From Mycobacterium sp. URHB0044 (GTDB lineage Bacteria; Actinomycetota; Actinomycetes; Mycobacteriales; Mycobacteriaceae), in contig NZ_JIAW01000002.1 in assembly GCF_000620625.1 (NCBI RefSeq), forward strand, positions 62,001 to 126,000: a DNA stretch of 64,000 bases, written 5' to 3'. Both the position numbers and the translations under genes were made by a program. A model generated the notes under the pieces. It worked only from the letters and a program-made list of their open reading frames with translations, searched no databases and was not told where the DNA came from. Shown here piece by piece: positions 9,826-21,974 of the stretch (its first letter is position 1; the number at the start of each line of letters is the position of its first letter).

Positions 9826-12614
9826 TGGCAGGTAAGGCCCGCGTACACGAGTTGGCGAAAGAACTCGGTGTAACCAGCAAGCAAGTGCTCGCCCGACTTA
9901 GTGAACAGGGCGAATTCGTAAAATCAGCGTCTTCCACCGTGGAGGCTCCCGTCGCCAGGCGACTGCGTGAGTCCTTCGGCGGATCGAAGCCTGCGCCCGG
10001 CAAGGCTGCAGGCAACGGTGCCTCGAGTGCGCCCGCCGCGGCCGCCAGGCCCGCCGCAGCAGCCGAGGCCAACGGATCGGCCGGCGGCGTGGCCACCGCG
10101 CCACCCAAGCCCGCAGGTCCCAAGCCCGCACCCCCCGCTCCGCCCGTGGCACCACCGCCGCCCGCGGCAGCACCGGCGCCCCCGCCAGCACCCGAAGCCC
10201 CCGCGGCTCCGGCGGCTCCTGCGGCCAGCACTGACGCCGCACCCGCTGCACCCGCCCGTCCCGGCGGCCCCACCCCGGGTCCCCGGCCCGGCCCCCGCAC
10301 GCCACGGGTCGGCAACAACCCCTTCTCCTCGGCGCAGCCCGTCGAGCGTCCGGCCCCGCGCCCACCCGCGTCGGGCGCACCGCCTCGCCCCGGTGGCGGA
10401 CCACGGCCCGGTGGCGGACCTCGCCCCGGCGCGACGCCCGGCAACATGCCTCCTCGTCCGCCCGGCGCCCGTCCCGGCGCTGCAACCGGTCGTCCCGGTG
10501 GTGCCCGGCCGGGCCCCGGCGCCCGCGGACCCGGCGGCGGCGGTCGTCCGGGTGGTCCCGGTGGCGCAGGCGGCGGTGGCGGTAACTACCGCGGTGGCGG
10601 TGCCGGCGGCGCAGGAGCGCCAGGTGGCGCACCCGCAGGCGGTTTCCGCGGACGCCCAGGTGGCGGTGGCGGCGGTCGTCCCGGCCAGCGCGGCGGAGCG
10701 GCAGGCGCCTTCGGTCGTCCCGGCGGCGCGGTCCGACGCGGCCGTAAGTCGAAGCGGCAGAAGCGCCAGGAATACGACTCGATGCAGGCACCGGTCGTCG
10801 GTGGCGTGCGGTTGCCGCACGGCAACGGCGAGACCATCCGGCTGGCCCGCGGTGCGTCGTTGGTGGACTTCGCCGAGAAGATCGACGCCAACCCGGCATC
10901 GCTCGTGCAGGCGCTGTTCAACCTCGGTGAGATGGTCACCGCCACCCAGTCGGTGGGTGACGAGACCCTCGAGCTGCTCGGCAGCGAGATGAACTACGTC
11001 GTTCAGGTCGTCTCCCCGGAGGACGAGGACCGCGAGCTGCTGCAGTCCTTCGACCTCACCTACGGCGAGGACGAGGGCGGCGAAGAGGACCTCGAGTTCC
11101 GTCCGCCGGTCGTCACGGTCATGGGTCACGTCGACCACGGCAAGACCCGCCTGCTGGACACCATCCGGCAGGCCAACGTCCGCGAGGGCGAGGCCGGTGG
11201 CATCACCCAGCACATCGGTGCCTACCAGGTCCTCACCGAACTGGACGGCAACGAGCGGCTGGTCACCTTCATCGACACCCCCGGTCACGAGGCGTTCACC
11301 GCCATGCGTGCCCGTGGTGCGAAGGCCACCGACATCGCGATCCTGGTGGTCGCCGCCGACGACGGCGTCATGCCGCAGACGGTGGAGGCCATCAACCACG
11401 CACAGGCGGCCGACGTGCCGATCGTGGTGGCGGTCAACAAGATCGACAAGGAAGGCGCCGACCCGGCCAAGATCCGGGCACAGCTGACCGAATACAACCT
11501 GGTCGCCGAGGACTTCGGTGGCGAGACCATGTTCGTCGACATCTCGGCCAAGCAGGGCACCAACATCGACGCACTGCTCGAAGCAGTGCTGCTGACCGCG
11601 GATGCCACGCTCGACCTGCGGGCCAACCCCGACATGGAGGCTCAGGGTGTCGCGATCGAGGCGCACCTGGACCGTGGCCGTGGACCGGTGGCGACCGTGC
11701 TGATCCAGCGCGGCACGCTGCGGGTCGGCGACTCGATCGTCGCCGGCGACGCGTATGGCCGCGTCCGGCGCATGGTCGACGAGCACGGCGAGGACGTCGA
11801 GGAGGCGCTGCCGTCGCGTCCGGTTCAGGTCGTCGGCTTCACGTCGGTGCCCGGTGCCGGTGACAACCTGCTCGTCGTCGACGAGGACAGGATCGCCCGG
11901 CAGATCGCCGACCGGCGCAGCGCGCGCAAGCGCAATGCGTTGGCCGCGCGTACCCGCAAGCGCATCAGCCTGGACGATCTGGATGCGGCGCTGAAGGAAA
12001 CCAGCCAGCTGAACCTGATCCTGAAGGGCGACAACTCCGGCACCGTCGAGGCGCTGGAGGAGGCCCTGCTGGGCATCGACATCGGCGACGAGGTCGAACT
12101 GCGCGTCATCGACCGCGGCGTCGGCGGTGTCACCGAGACCAACGTCAACCTGGCGTCGGCCTCGAATGCCATCATCATCGGCTTCAACGTCCGTGCGGAG
12201 GGCAAGGCCACCGAGCTGGCCAACCGCGAGGGTGTCGACATCCGGTACTACTCGGTGATCTACCAGGCCATCGATGAGATCCAGGCGGCCCTGAAGGGCA
12301 TGCTCAAGCCGGTCTACGAGGAGAAGGAACTCGGCCGCGCCGAGATCCGGGCGATCTTCCGGTCGTCGAAGGTCGGCAACATCGCCGGCTGCCTCGTCAC
12401 CTCGGGCATCATCCGTCGCAACGCGAAGGCACGCCTCATCCGCGACAACGTCGTGGTGGCCGAGACGGTCACCATCTCGTCGCTGAAGCGGGAGAAGGAC
12501 GACGCCACCGAGGTTCGCGACGGCTACGAATGTGGTCTCACCTTGACGTACAACGACATCAAGGAAGGCGACGTCATCGAGGCGTACGAGCTCGTTGAAA
12601 AAGCTCGTGTGTAG
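9825..12614 (+). CDS. infB: Translation initiation factor IF-2
   Basis: A 929-residue GTPase that places initiator tRNA on the ribosome. The N-terminal IF2_N helix ([22 protein letters not shown]) is followed by about 270 residues of Pro/Ala- and then Gly/Arg-rich low-complexity sequence, typical of actinobacterial IF2. The G domain shows G1 GHVDHGKT (about residue 434), G3 DTPGHE (about 484), G4 NKID (about 538) and G5 SAK (about 572), followed by domains II, III and IV with the C-terminal [16 protein letters not shown]. The GTG start at 9825 is supported by an AGGAG site. rbfA follows in the same direction after 38 bp. Confidence 0.97.
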   Translation: MAGKARVHELAKELGVTSKQVLARLSEQGEFVKSASSTVEAPVARRLRESFGGSKPAPGKAAGNGASSAPAAAARPAAAAEANGSAGGVATAPPKPAGPKPAPPAPPVAPPPPAAAPAPPPAPEAPAAPAAPAASTDAAPAAPARPGGPTPGPRPGPRTPRVGNNPFSSAQPVERPAPRPPASGAPPRPGGGPRPGGGPRPGATPGNMPPRPPGARPGAATGRPGGARPGPGARGPGGGGRPGGPGGAGGGGGNYRGGGAGGAGAPGGAPAGGFRGRPGGGGGGRPGQRGGAAGAFGRPGGAVRRGRKSKRQKRQEYDSMQAPVVGGVRLPHGNGETIRLARGASLVDFAEKIDANPASLVQALFNLGEMVTATQSVGDETLELLGSEMNYVVQVVSPEDEDRELLQSFDLTYGEDEGGEEDLEFRPPVVTVMGHVDHGKTRLLDTIRQANVREGEAGGITQHIGAYQVLTELDGNERLVTFIDTPGHEAFTAMRARGAKATDIAILVVAADDGVMPQTVEAINHAQAADVPIVVAVNKIDKEGADPAKIRAQLTEYNLVAEDFGGETMFVDISAKQGTNIDALLEAVLLTADATLDLRANPDMEAQGVAIEAHLDRGRGPVATVLIQRGTLRVGDSIVAGDAYGRVRRMVDEHGEDVEEALPSRPVQVVGFTSVPGAGDNLLVVDEDRIARQIADRRSARKRNALAARTRKRISLDDLDAALKETSQLNLILKGDNSGTVEALEEALLGIDIGDEVELRVIDRGVGGVTETNVNLASASNAIIIGFNVRAEGKATELANREGVDIRYYSVIYQAIDEIQAALKGMLKPVYEEKELGRAEIRAIFRSSKVGNIAGCLVTSGIIRRNAKARLIRDNVVVAETVTISSLKREKDDATEVRDGYECGLTLTYNDIKEGDVIEAYELVEKARV

Positions 12615-12623
12615 GCGCGTCCT

Positions 12624-12652
12624 CATGATCGAGCGCTTGCGCGAAGAGCATC

Positions 12653-12655
<3 letters not shown>
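12624..12655 (+). promoter_or_regulatory. Inverted repeat covering the rbfA start codon
   Basis: CATGAT (12624-12629) is the reverse complement of ATCATG (12650-12655), which contains the rbfA ATG at 12653. Between them lie GCGC-TT-GCGC and CTT/AAG pairs that could extend the fold. The hairpin would hide the start codon, and no obvious Shine-Dalgarno is present. Confidence 0.3.
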
Positions 12656-15471
<2,816 letters not shown>

Positions 15472-15479
15472 TTCCGCAG

Positions 15480-16292
15480 TCAGTCCGCAGCGCTGGTGCT
15501 GCCCAACAGGTCACGCACCCGATTGGCCACCCGGATGAACTCCTGGCGCTCCATCGTCTCGGCGTACTCGCGCTCGGCGGGCAGGTCGACGTCCAGCGTC
15601 TCGACGATGCGGCCCGGCCGCGGACTCATCACGACCACCCGGTTGGCCAGGTACACCGCCTCGGCGACCGAGTGCGTCACCAGCACCACGGTGGTTCCCG
15701 TCTCCCGCCAGATGCGGTGCAGCTCGACGTTCATCTTTTCCCGCGTGAGTGCATCCAGCGCCCCGAAGGGCTCGTCCATGAGCAACACCTCCGGTTCGTG
15801 CAACAGCGCCCTGCACAACGAAACCCTTTGCTGCATACCACCGGACAGCTCGTGCGGCAGCGCGTTCTCGAAGCCGGTCAATCCAGTCATCTCGATGAGG
15901 TAGTCGCAGCGGCGCTGCGCGGCCTGGCGTGGCATGCCACGCATCTCGGCTTGCAGCAGGATGTTCTTGCGCACCGAGCGCCACTCGAGCAGCGCGGCGC
16001 GCTGGAACACGAAGCCGATCTCGCGCTGGGGCCCTCGGACGCGGTTGCCGCGCAGGCGGACTTCACCTGAGCTGGAGTCGGTCAGGCCGGCGATCACCTT
16101 CAGCAGGGTCGACTTGCCACAACCGGACGGGCCTGCGATCGCGACGAACTCGCCGTCGGCGACGCGCAGGTCGATGCCCTCCAGGGCGGTGGTGGTGGCC
16201 CGTTTCGAGGAGAACGTCACGGTGAGGTCTTCGATCGTGATGGCGTCGGACGTCACGGTGGTTCCCCGGGTCGGGATGGTGGCTGCAGTCAT
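15480..16292 (-). CDS. ABC importer ATPase, SsuB/TauB type
   Basis: A 270-residue nucleotide-binding subunit of the nitrate/sulfonate/taurine-type importers. Walker A is GPSGCGKST (about residue 54-62), the Q-loop is GFVFQRAALLEW, the signature is LSGGMQQR, Walker B is VLLMDEPFGALD and the switch His is in LVTHSVAEA. It is the third gene of a permease-binding protein-ATPase operon transcribed from a LacI-controlled promoter near 18350. The EPFGALD and THSVAEAVYLANRVVVMSPRPGRI wording is typical of SsuB-like ATPases. The substrate is not determined by this subunit. Confidence 0.93.
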   Translation of the reverse strand: MTAATIPTRGTTVTSDAITIEDLTVTFSSKRATTTALEGIDLRVADGEFVAIAGPSGCGKSTLLKVIAGLTDSSSGEVRLRGNRVRGPQREIGFVFQRAALLEWRSVRKNILLQAEMRGMPRQAAQRRCDYLIEMTGLTGFENALPHELSGGMQQRVSLCRALLHEPEVLLMDEPFGALDALTREKMNVELHRIWRETGTTVVLVTHSVAEAVYLANRVVVMSPRPGRIVETLDVDLPAEREYAETMERQEFIRVANRVRDLLGSTSAAD

Positions 16293-16305
16293 GTCGATGT
16301 GGTCC

Positions 16306-17340
16306 TTACCGCTGGGCCTTGGGCGTGAAGGATGAATCCCAGTACTCCGCAGGGTCTTTGGCGGACTTCAGCAGTCCGGCATCGGTCAGAGTGGAAATCG
16401 TGGTGGTCCAGTCTTCCTTGGCGTTGGTGCCCGGCACCTGGTTGGCGGTGGCAGGGGTGGACAGCAGCGGGATGGTCTGCTGCCACTGCTGCAGCAGCAC
16501 CTCGCGCGGCGGCATCTGCGGATCCTTGCCTGCCATCGCCGAGACGGCGCCCTCGGGGTCGGCCGCGGCAGCCGCGAACGCCTCGCTGGTGGCGTCCACC
16601 ATCGACTGCACGAGTTCGGGGTTGTCCGCGATGGTCGACGTGTTGGCGATCAGTCCGTTGCTGTAGAAGTTCAGCCCGGCATCGGAGTAGCGCAGGTAGC
16701 GGACCTCACGTCCGCTCTTGTTGGCGACGGTCGGCCCTTGGTCGTGGGCGAAGCCGATCAGGCCGTCGACGCGGCCGGACAGCATCGCGGCCATCTTGCC
16801 TGCGGCGTCGAGGCTCTGCTGCGTGACCTGGTCCTGCGGCACGCCGACCTTCTTCAGGTAGATCGGGAACGTCGTGGTCGGAGCGTCGCCAGCCGACACC
16901 GCGATGGTGCGGCCGACGAGATCCTGTGGCTTCTGGATGCCGGAGTCGGCGAACACCTGCACCGCGGACGGAGTGGTCTGCAGGAATACTCCCGTGCTCT
17001 TGACGTCCACACCCTTGTCGATGTTGCTCAAGACGGCCGGTGTGTCCGCCCAGCCGAAGTCGGCCTGCTTGGAGCCAACTGCCTGGACGGTCTTGGTGGA
17101 GCCCTGCCCGGCGTCGATCTGCAGGTCGATTCCATGCTTGGCGAAGATGCCCTTTTCGACGCCGTAGTAGAACGGCGCGTGCTCGCCGTAGGGATACCAA
17201 TTCAGCATCAGCGTGGTGGGTGAATTGGCGCCCTCTGCGGCGGAGTCTTTGTCGGTGTTGCTGCCGCCGCAGCCGGCGAGGACCAGCATGGCAGCGGAGG
17301 CCGCGACTGCGGCGGTCATGGCGCGTCGGGAGAAGGTCAT
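16306..17340 (-). CDS. ABC importer substrate-binding lipoprotein, SsuA/THI5-like
   Basis: A 344-residue periplasmic binding protein. The signal peptide MTFSRRAMTAAVAASAAML ends in a lipobox LAGC. The mature part has the NMT1/SsuA pattern: LMLNWYPYGEHAPFYYGVEKGIFAKHGIDLQI, GSTKTVQAVGSKQADFGWADT, DLVGRTIAVSAGD and VDATSEAFAAAAADPEGAV. This family binds pyrimidines, sulfonates, nitrate, aromatic acids and other small molecules, so the fold alone does not name the ligand. Operon position and the shared LacI operator suggest the ligand feeds the Gfo/Idh-DUF993-isomerase pathway. It lies 13 bp before the ATPase gene in the transcript. Confidence 0.9.
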   Translation of the reverse strand: MTFSRRAMTAAVAASAAMLVLAGCGGSNTDKDSAAEGANSPTTLMLNWYPYGEHAPFYYGVEKGIFAKHGIDLQIDAGQGSTKTVQAVGSKQADFGWADTPAVLSNIDKGVDVKSTGVFLQTTPSAVQVFADSGIQKPQDLVGRTIAVSAGDAPTTTFPIYLKKVGVPQDQVTQQSLDAAGKMAAMLSGRVDGLIGFAHDQGPTVANKSGREVRYLRYSDAGLNFYSNGLIANTSTIADNPELVQSMVDATSEAFAAAAADPEGAVSAMAGKDPQMPPREVLLQQWQQTIPLLSTPATANQVPGTNAKEDWTTTISTLTDAGLLKSAKDPAEYWDSSFTPKAQR

Positions 17341-17371
17341 GGATTCGCTCCTGATTCTGAAAGTAGGGGGG

Positions 17372-18253
17372 TCACGCCGTGGTGGCCGAATTGACGGTGC
17401 GACGCGACGAGTGCCACGGGATGAGCAGCTTCTCGGCGATCTCGATGATCGCGAACAGCAGGATGCCGAGTGCCGACATGATGATCAATGCGGCGAACAG
17501 CATTGCGGTGTCGACGTTTCCGTTGGCCTGCAGGATGACGTAGCCCAAGCCCTCGTTGGCGCCGACGAACTCGCCGACCACGGCGCCGGTGACTGCGAGC
17601 GTCGCGGCGACCTTCAGGCCGGACATCAGCTGGGGCAGCGATGCGGGGAGCCGGACCTTGAGGAAGGTCTTGAATCTGCTCGCGCCCATGGTGGAGGTCA
17701 GTTCGAGAATCTCCGGGTCCACCGTGCGCAGGCCCGCCAGACCGGAGATGACGATCGGGAAGAACGCCATCAGCACAGCCACCAGGATCTTTGGCGACGG
17801 TCCGAAGCCAAGCCACACGATGAACAGCGGCGCGATGGCGATCTTGGGGACCACCTGGGCGAAGAGGATCAACGGGTACACCGTCTTCTCCAGGCTTGCC
17901 GAGTAGATCATCAAGACCGCGACCAACTCGCCGACGACCGCGGCAATGACGAACCCGATCACGGTCTCCCACGTGGTGACCCAGGTGTTGGTGGCGAGGT
18001 AGGACATGTTCTCCTGCGCGGCGTGCCAGGTGTCCGTGGGGGAGGGCAGGATGTACGGGGCAACCAGTTCGGCCTCGGTGACCGCCCACCACCCGGCGAG
18101 CAACACCACCACGAGAGCCAGCGGGCGCCATAGGCCTGCGGCGGTTCTGCGCAGGGAAAGGGTTGGATACCGGAGAGGATTCCGGCGGGCGGGAGCCGAC
18201 CGGGCTGGCGTGGACCCCGTAGGTCGCATGCCGGCCGAAGCGGTTACAGCCAT
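17372..18253 (-). CDS. ABC importer permease, SsuC/TauC type
   Basis: A 293-residue inner-membrane permease with about six helices. The EAA-like cytoplasmic loop is visible as TSTMGASRFKTFLKVRLPASLPQLMSGLKVA. The N-terminal 40 residues are basic and cytoplasmic. It is the first gene of the importer operon (permease, binding protein, ATPase). Its ATG at 18253 lies about 70 nt downstream of a -10 box and 46 nt from a LacI-type operator. The family is the BPD_transp_1 class used by sulfonate, nitrate and pyrimidine importers. Confidence 0.92.
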   Translation of the reverse strand: MAVTASAGMRPTGSTPARSAPARRNPLRYPTLSLRRTAAGLWRPLALVVVLLAGWWAVTEAELVAPYILPSPTDTWHAAQENMSYLATNTWVTTWETVIGFVIAAVVGELVAVLMIYSASLEKTVYPLILFAQVVPKIAIAPLFIVWLGFGPSPKILVAVLMAFFPIVISGLAGLRTVDPEILELTSTMGASRFKTFLKVRLPASLPQLMSGLKVAATLAVTGAVVGEFVGANEGLGYVILQANGNVDTAMLFAALIIMSALGILLFAIIEIAEKLLIPWHSSRRTVNSATTA

Positions 18254-18298
18254 GATCTTCCTAAGGTTCGCGGTGGACGCGGATCAGTGACCCGATTG

Positions 18299-18312
18299 GG
18301 AATGCGCTTTCC
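18299..18312. promoter_or_regulatory. LacI-type operator of the ABC importer operon
   Basis: GGAATGCGCTTTCC, a palindrome with a central CG and one mismatched pair, followed by GAAG. It repeats 17 of 18 bases of the operator at 19512. It lies 12 nt downstream of the importer -10 box (18325-18330), where a bound repressor would block transcription. Confidence 0.7.
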
Positions 18313-18324
18313 GAAGCAATTTCG

Positions 18325-18354
18325 AGGTTAACGTGACCCAGCGCACACTGTCAA
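18325..18354 (-). promoter_or_regulatory. Sigma-A-type promoter of the ABC importer operon
   Basis: On the minus strand a perfect TTGACA (-35, at 18349-18354) and TAACCT (-10, at 18325-18330) are separated by 18 nt. The predicted transcript starts about 65-70 nt before the permease ATG. The LacI operator follows directly. Confidence 0.65.
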
Positions 18355-18386
18355 CGCCGTCGTCGATTCCGACGCTGCGGGCCAGG

Positions 18387-19418
18387 TCAGGGCAAGCGCG
18401 TGCTATCCCGGAGTAGCACCTTCCCTGGGATCCGGACGCGAAGGCCGTCGCCTTCGGCGTCGGTGCGTAGGGCGAGTTCGACGGCCCGCACGCCGATCTC
18501 CTCCAGCGGTAGCGCCACGGTCGTCAGGCTCGGAGTGTGGTCGCGCAGCGTCGGGATGTCGTCGAACCCCGCGACGCACACGTCGCGGGGTACCGACAGG
18601 CCGAGTTCACTCCACGCGGCGATGGCGCCGATCGCCATCACGTCGGTGACCGCGAACACGCACACCGGTGCCGCGCCGCTCTCCGGCGCCAACTGCAGGG
18701 CTGCGGCAAGGCGCCTGGCTGCCGAATAGCCCCCGTCCCTGGTGAAGTCGCCGGAGACCTCCACCAGCGGGGTCAGGCCACAGCGCCCGAGCGCTTCGAC
18801 GAACCCGTTGCGGCGGTCCACCGATGTCCGGATGTTGCCCGGGCCTCCGATGATCGCAAACTGAGTGTGGCCGGCCGCAACCAGTTCGTCAGCCAATTCG
18901 CTTGCAGCAAAGCGATTTTCCGGTTCGACGGCACCACCGAAGGCCAGCGGTTGACCGATGACCACCACGCGGCCGCCGTTGGCGCGATAACCGCCGAACT
19001 CGGCCTCGAGGTCGCGGTCGAGGTGTCCGCTCTGGCGCGAACCGGCGAGCACGATCGCGTCGGCGCGGTGGGCGATGAACGTACTCACCGCTTGGCGTTC
19101 GATGTCGAAGTCACGGTCCGTGCTGGCCAGCAGCACCTGCTTGTGCGCCGTGCGGGCGGCCGCCTGCACCCCGCGGGAGATGGACGAGAAGTACGGATCG
19201 GCAATGTCATGGACGATGAGGCCGAGCAGTCCGGTCGACGCTCGCGCCAGCGCCTGCGCCTGGGCATTGGGCACGTACCCCAGCTCGCGGGCGGCCGCGC
19301 GGACCCGGTCGGCGACGCCCTCGCCGGGGATGCGACTCGACCCGTTGAGCACGCGCGACGCCGTGGCCTGTGAAACACCTGCCCGCACGGCCACATCCTG
19401 CAGTGTCACCGCCGCCAT
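18387..19418 (-). CDS. LacI-family transcriptional regulator
   Basis: A 343-residue repressor. The N-terminal HTH is textbook LacI (VTLQDVAVRAGVSQATASRVLNGSSRI), followed by the hinge helix region NAQAQALARASTGLLGLIV and a periplasmic-binding-protein-like sugar-sensing core ending FDDIPTLRDHTPSLTTVALPLEEIG. The ATG at 19418 starts three codons before the HTH. Longer in-frame extensions cross the promoter region and are unlikely. It sits between the importer and the divergent catabolic operon. Its likely operators are the twin palindromes at 19512 and 18299, so it probably represses both units and itself. The effector is probably a sugar-like pathway compound (inference). Confidence 0.92.
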   Translation of the reverse strand: MAAVTLQDVAVRAGVSQATASRVLNGSSRIPGEGVADRVRAAARELGYVPNAQAQALARASTGLLGLIVHDIADPYFSSISRGVQAAARTAHKQVLLASTDRDFDIERQAVSTFIAHRADAIVLAGSRQSGHLDRDLEAEFGGYRANGGRVVVIGQPLAFGGAVEPENRFAASELADELVAAGHTQFAIIGGPGNIRTSVDRRNGFVEALGRCGLTPLVEVSGDFTRDGGYSAARRLAAALQLAPESGAAPVCVFAVTDVMAIGAIAAWSELGLSVPRDVCVAGFDDIPTLRDHTPSLTTVALPLEEIGVRAVELALRTDAEGDGLRVRIPGKVLLRDSTRLP

Positions 19419-19482
19419 CAGCACTCCAACCGTCGTCGCGCGCCTGCTTCGCAGTTCGACAGAGCGCTGCGAAGGCCCGGGG

Positions 19483-19511
19483 TTGACCGGAACGCGGTCA
19501 CAGCTTAGCGT
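19483..19511 (+). promoter_or_regulatory. Sigma-A-type promoter of the catabolic operon
   Basis: TTGACC (19483-19488), 17 nt spacer and TAGCGT (19506-19511). The operator begins at the next base. The leader to the ATG at 19630 is about 110 nt and ends with an AAGGAA ribosome binding site. Confidence 0.6.
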
Positions 19512-19525
19512 GGAATGCGCATTCC
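19512..19525. promoter_or_regulatory. LacI-type operator between lacI-like gene and catabolic operon
   Basis: GGAATGCGCATTCC is a perfect 14-bp palindrome with central CG, followed by GAAG. It directly abuts the -10 box of the divergent operon and lies 94 bp before the regulator's own start, so it can control both directions. Confidence 0.72.
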
Positions 19526-19629
19526 GAAGTGCTAACACCGCGGCTGCTCGCTGCCGAGCAAGTTTCGGTGCAGTCAATCGACAGCACTAGCCCGCCGATC
19601 TCCGCGGGCACCTAGACAAGGAATTCCCG

Positions 19630-20790
19630 ATGGCTTCCGCTTCCCCTACACGAAACCTCCGCATCGCCATGAACGGTGTGACCGGACGCATGGGCTACCG
19701 CCAGCATCTGCTGCGCTCGATTCTGCCGCTGCGGGACTCCGGGCTGGTGCTAGAGGACGGCACGAAGGTCTACGTCGAGCCAATCCTCATCGGCCGCAAT
19801 GCCGAAAAGCTCGCTGAGCTGGCGGCCGAACACGGCATCGAGCACTGGACGACCGATCTGGCGTCGGTCATCGCCGATCCGACAGTCGACGTCTACTTCG
19901 ACGCGCAGGTCACGTCGCGGCGGGTGGAGGCGCTTTCGGCAGCGATCAAGGCGGGCAAGCACGTCTATACCGAGAAGCCGACCGCCGAAACCCTCACCGA
20001 AGCCGTCGAACTCGCGCGGATGGCGGAGAACGCCGGCATCGTCGCCGGCGTGGTGCACGACAAGCTGTATCTGCCGGGGCTCGTCAAACTGCGACGCCTG
20101 GTCGATGAGGGCTTCTTCGGGCGCATCCTGTCCATGCGCGGGGAATTCGGTTACTGGGTGTTCGAAGGCGACGGCCAAGCGGCGCAGCGACCAAGCTGGA
20201 ACTACCGCGCCGAGGACGGCGGCGGCATCACCATCGACATGTTCTGCCACTGGAACTACGTGATGGAGGCGCTTCTCGGGCCGGTGCAGGCGGTAACGGC
20301 TCGCGCCGTCACCCACATCCCGACGCGCTGGGACGAAACCGGCCAGCCCTATCCCGCCACCGCCGACGACGCGGCATACGGCATCTTCGAGATCGACGGC
20401 GGCATCGTCGCGCAGATCAACTCGTCCTGGGCGGTACGGGTCTACCGCGACGAACTCGTCGAATTCCAGATCGACGGTACCCACGGTTCCGCGGTCGCCG
20501 GCCTGCGGCGCTGTGTCGCCCAACAGCGCGCGCACACCCCGAAACCGGTGTGGAATCCCGACCTTCCAGCGACGGAGCAGTTCCGCGACCAATGGCTCGA
20601 GGTGCCGGCGAACGCAGATCTCGACAACGGGTTCAAGCTGCAGTGGGAGGAATTCCTGCGGGACGTGGCCGCCGGCCGCCCGCACCGGTTCGGGCTGCTT
20701 TCGGCCGCCCGCGGCGTGCAACTCGCTGCCCTGGGCTTGCAGAGCTCGGCCGAAGGTCGCCGCATCGCCGTGCCGGAGATCGTGCTGTGA
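19630..20790 (+). CDS. Gfo/Idh/MocA-family NAD(P)-dependent oxidoreductase
   Basis: A 386-residue sugar-type dehydrogenase. The Rossmann fold shows NGVTGRMGYRQH near residue 16, and the conserved EKP motif appears in HVYTEKPTAETLTEA (about residue 118). The C-terminal alpha/beta domain holds HDKLYLPGLVKLRRLVDEGFFGRI and DGGGITIDMFCHWNYVMEALLGPV, where the Asp and His are candidate catalytic residues. It starts a three-gene operon with GTGA overlap to the DUF993 gene. The exact sugar or polyol is unknown. The family includes inositol, glucose-fructose, levoglucosan and 3-keto-glycoside enzymes. Confidence 0.88.
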   Translation: MASASPTRNLRIAMNGVTGRMGYRQHLLRSILPLRDSGLVLEDGTKVYVEPILIGRNAEKLAELAAEHGIEHWTTDLASVIADPTVDVYFDAQVTSRRVEALSAAIKAGKHVYTEKPTAETLTEAVELARMAENAGIVAGVVHDKLYLPGLVKLRRLVDEGFFGRILSMRGEFGYWVFEGDGQAAQRPSWNYRAEDGGGITIDMFCHWNYVMEALLGPVQAVTARAVTHIPTRWDETGQPYPATADDAAYGIFEIDGGIVAQINSSWAVRVYRDELVEFQIDGTHGSAVAGLRRCVAQQRAHTPKPVWNPDLPATEQFRDQWLEVPANADLDNGFKLQWEEFLRDVAAGRPHRFGLLSAARGVQLAALGLQSSAEGRRIAVPEIVL

Positions 20791-21974
20791 GTGCCCCGAC
20801 GACGGCCACCGCGCTCACCCTGCCGGTCGGTGGCGAGCTGCGCACCTACGAACTCGGAGATCCCGGCCCATGGCGCAGGCCCACCCGGCCCATCGAATCT
20901 CGGATCGCGTTCGCCGCGGCACATGTCGTGCCGAAGGTGCTGGGGGACAACACTCCTGGTGCTCCCGCCGACCTGGACTGGGATGCCACACTCGCCTTCC
21001 GGCACGAGCTGTGGTCGTACGGGCTGGGCGTGGCGGACGCGATGGACACCGCGCAGCGGGGCATGGGACTGGACTGGGGTGCGACCCGAGAATTGATCCG
21101 ACGCAGCGGCCAGGAAGCCGCGACGGTCTCCGGCCTCCTGGCGTGCGGCGCCGGGACGGACAACCTCGATGCCGCCGACCTGCCCGGCGGCACACGTGGC
21201 CTGGCGGTCATCACCGACGCCTACCGTGCGCAGATCGACGTGGTTCGCGAGGCCGGCGCCAAGGTGATCCTGATGGCATCGCGGGCGCTGGCGCACGTCG
21301 CGGCATCGCCGGCCGACTATCTGTCGGTGTACGGCACTCTGCTCGCGGAGGTGGATCGGCCGGTGATTCTGCACTGGCTGGGGGAGATGTTCGACCCGGC
21401 CCTCACGGGCTACTGGGGTGGTGCCGACATCACCTCTGCCACCGCGACGTTCGTGCAACTCGTCGAGGAGAACGCGGACAAGGTCGACGGCGTCAAGGTG
21501 TCGTTGCTCGACGCCGACCACGAGGTGGCTCTGCGCCGCGCTCTTCCCCCCGGTGTCAGGCTCTACACCGGTGACGACTTCAACTACCCCGAACTGATCG
21601 TCGGTGACGGCGACGGGCACTCCGACGCACTGCTGGGAATCTTCGCAGCCATCTACCCGGCGGCGTCTGCGGCCCTGCAGGAACTCGACGCCGGCCACGC
21701 CGAGCGCGCTCGCGAAATCCTAGACTCGACACGGGCTTTGGGTCGGCACGTGTTTGCCGCGCCGACCTTCTACTACAAGACCGGCATCGCGTTCCTGTCC
21801 TGGCTCAACGGTCACCAGCCGGGGTTCGCGATGGTCGGCGGGTTGGCCAGTGGGCGCTCGGTGCGTCATCTGTGTGAGGTCTTCGTGCTCGCGGACCGCG
21901 CAGGCCTGCTGTCCGATCCCGAGCTCGCTACGCACCGGATGCGCAGCTTCCTCGCCGTCAACGGAGTGCTCTGA
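20787..21974 (+). CDS. DUF993 protein, probable dihydrodipicolinate-synthase-like aldolase
   Basis: A 395-residue protein of the DUF993 family, which falls in the class I aldolase/DHDPS-like TIM-barrel group. The segment KVDGVKVSLLDAD (Lys about 237) sits where such enzymes keep the Schiff-base lysine, and GVRLYTGDDFNYPELIVGDGDGHSDALLGIFAAIYP resembles the glycine-rich late barrel strand. It starts with a GTG overlapping the oxidoreductase stop (GTGA), and its own stop shares a base with the next ATG. No reaction is established for the family as far as I know. A retro-aldol cleavage or decarboxylation of an oxidised sugar is a context-based inference. Confidence 0.75.
   Translation: MSAPTTATALTLPVGGELRTYELGDPGPWRRPTRPIESRIAFAAAHVVPKVLGDNTPGAPADLDWDATLAFRHELWSYGLGVADAMDTAQRGMGLDWGATRELIRRSGQEAATVSGLLACGAGTDNLDAADLPGGTRGLAVITDAYRAQIDVVREAGAKVILMASRALAHVAASPADYLSVYGTLLAEVDRPVILHWLGEMFDPALTGYWGGADITSATATFVQLVEENADKVDGVKVSLLDADHEVALRRALPPGVRLYTGDDFNYPELIVGDGDGHSDALLGIFAAIYPAASAALQELDAGHAERAREILDSTRALGRHVFAAPTFYYKTGIAFLSWLNGHQPGFAMVGGLASGRSVRHLCEVFVLADRAGLLSDPELATHRMRSFLAVNGVL

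Noticed and set aside
10100..10750. Repetitive GC-rich stretch in infB as a repeat array or CRISPR
   Set aside because: The repeats are Pro/Ala and Gly/Arg codons of the IF2 linker, in frame, with no spacer structure.
9924..12626. A 900-codon minus-strand frame antisense to infB
   Set aside because: Same reason: a mirror of the IF2 codon pattern without domain signatures. infB explains the region.
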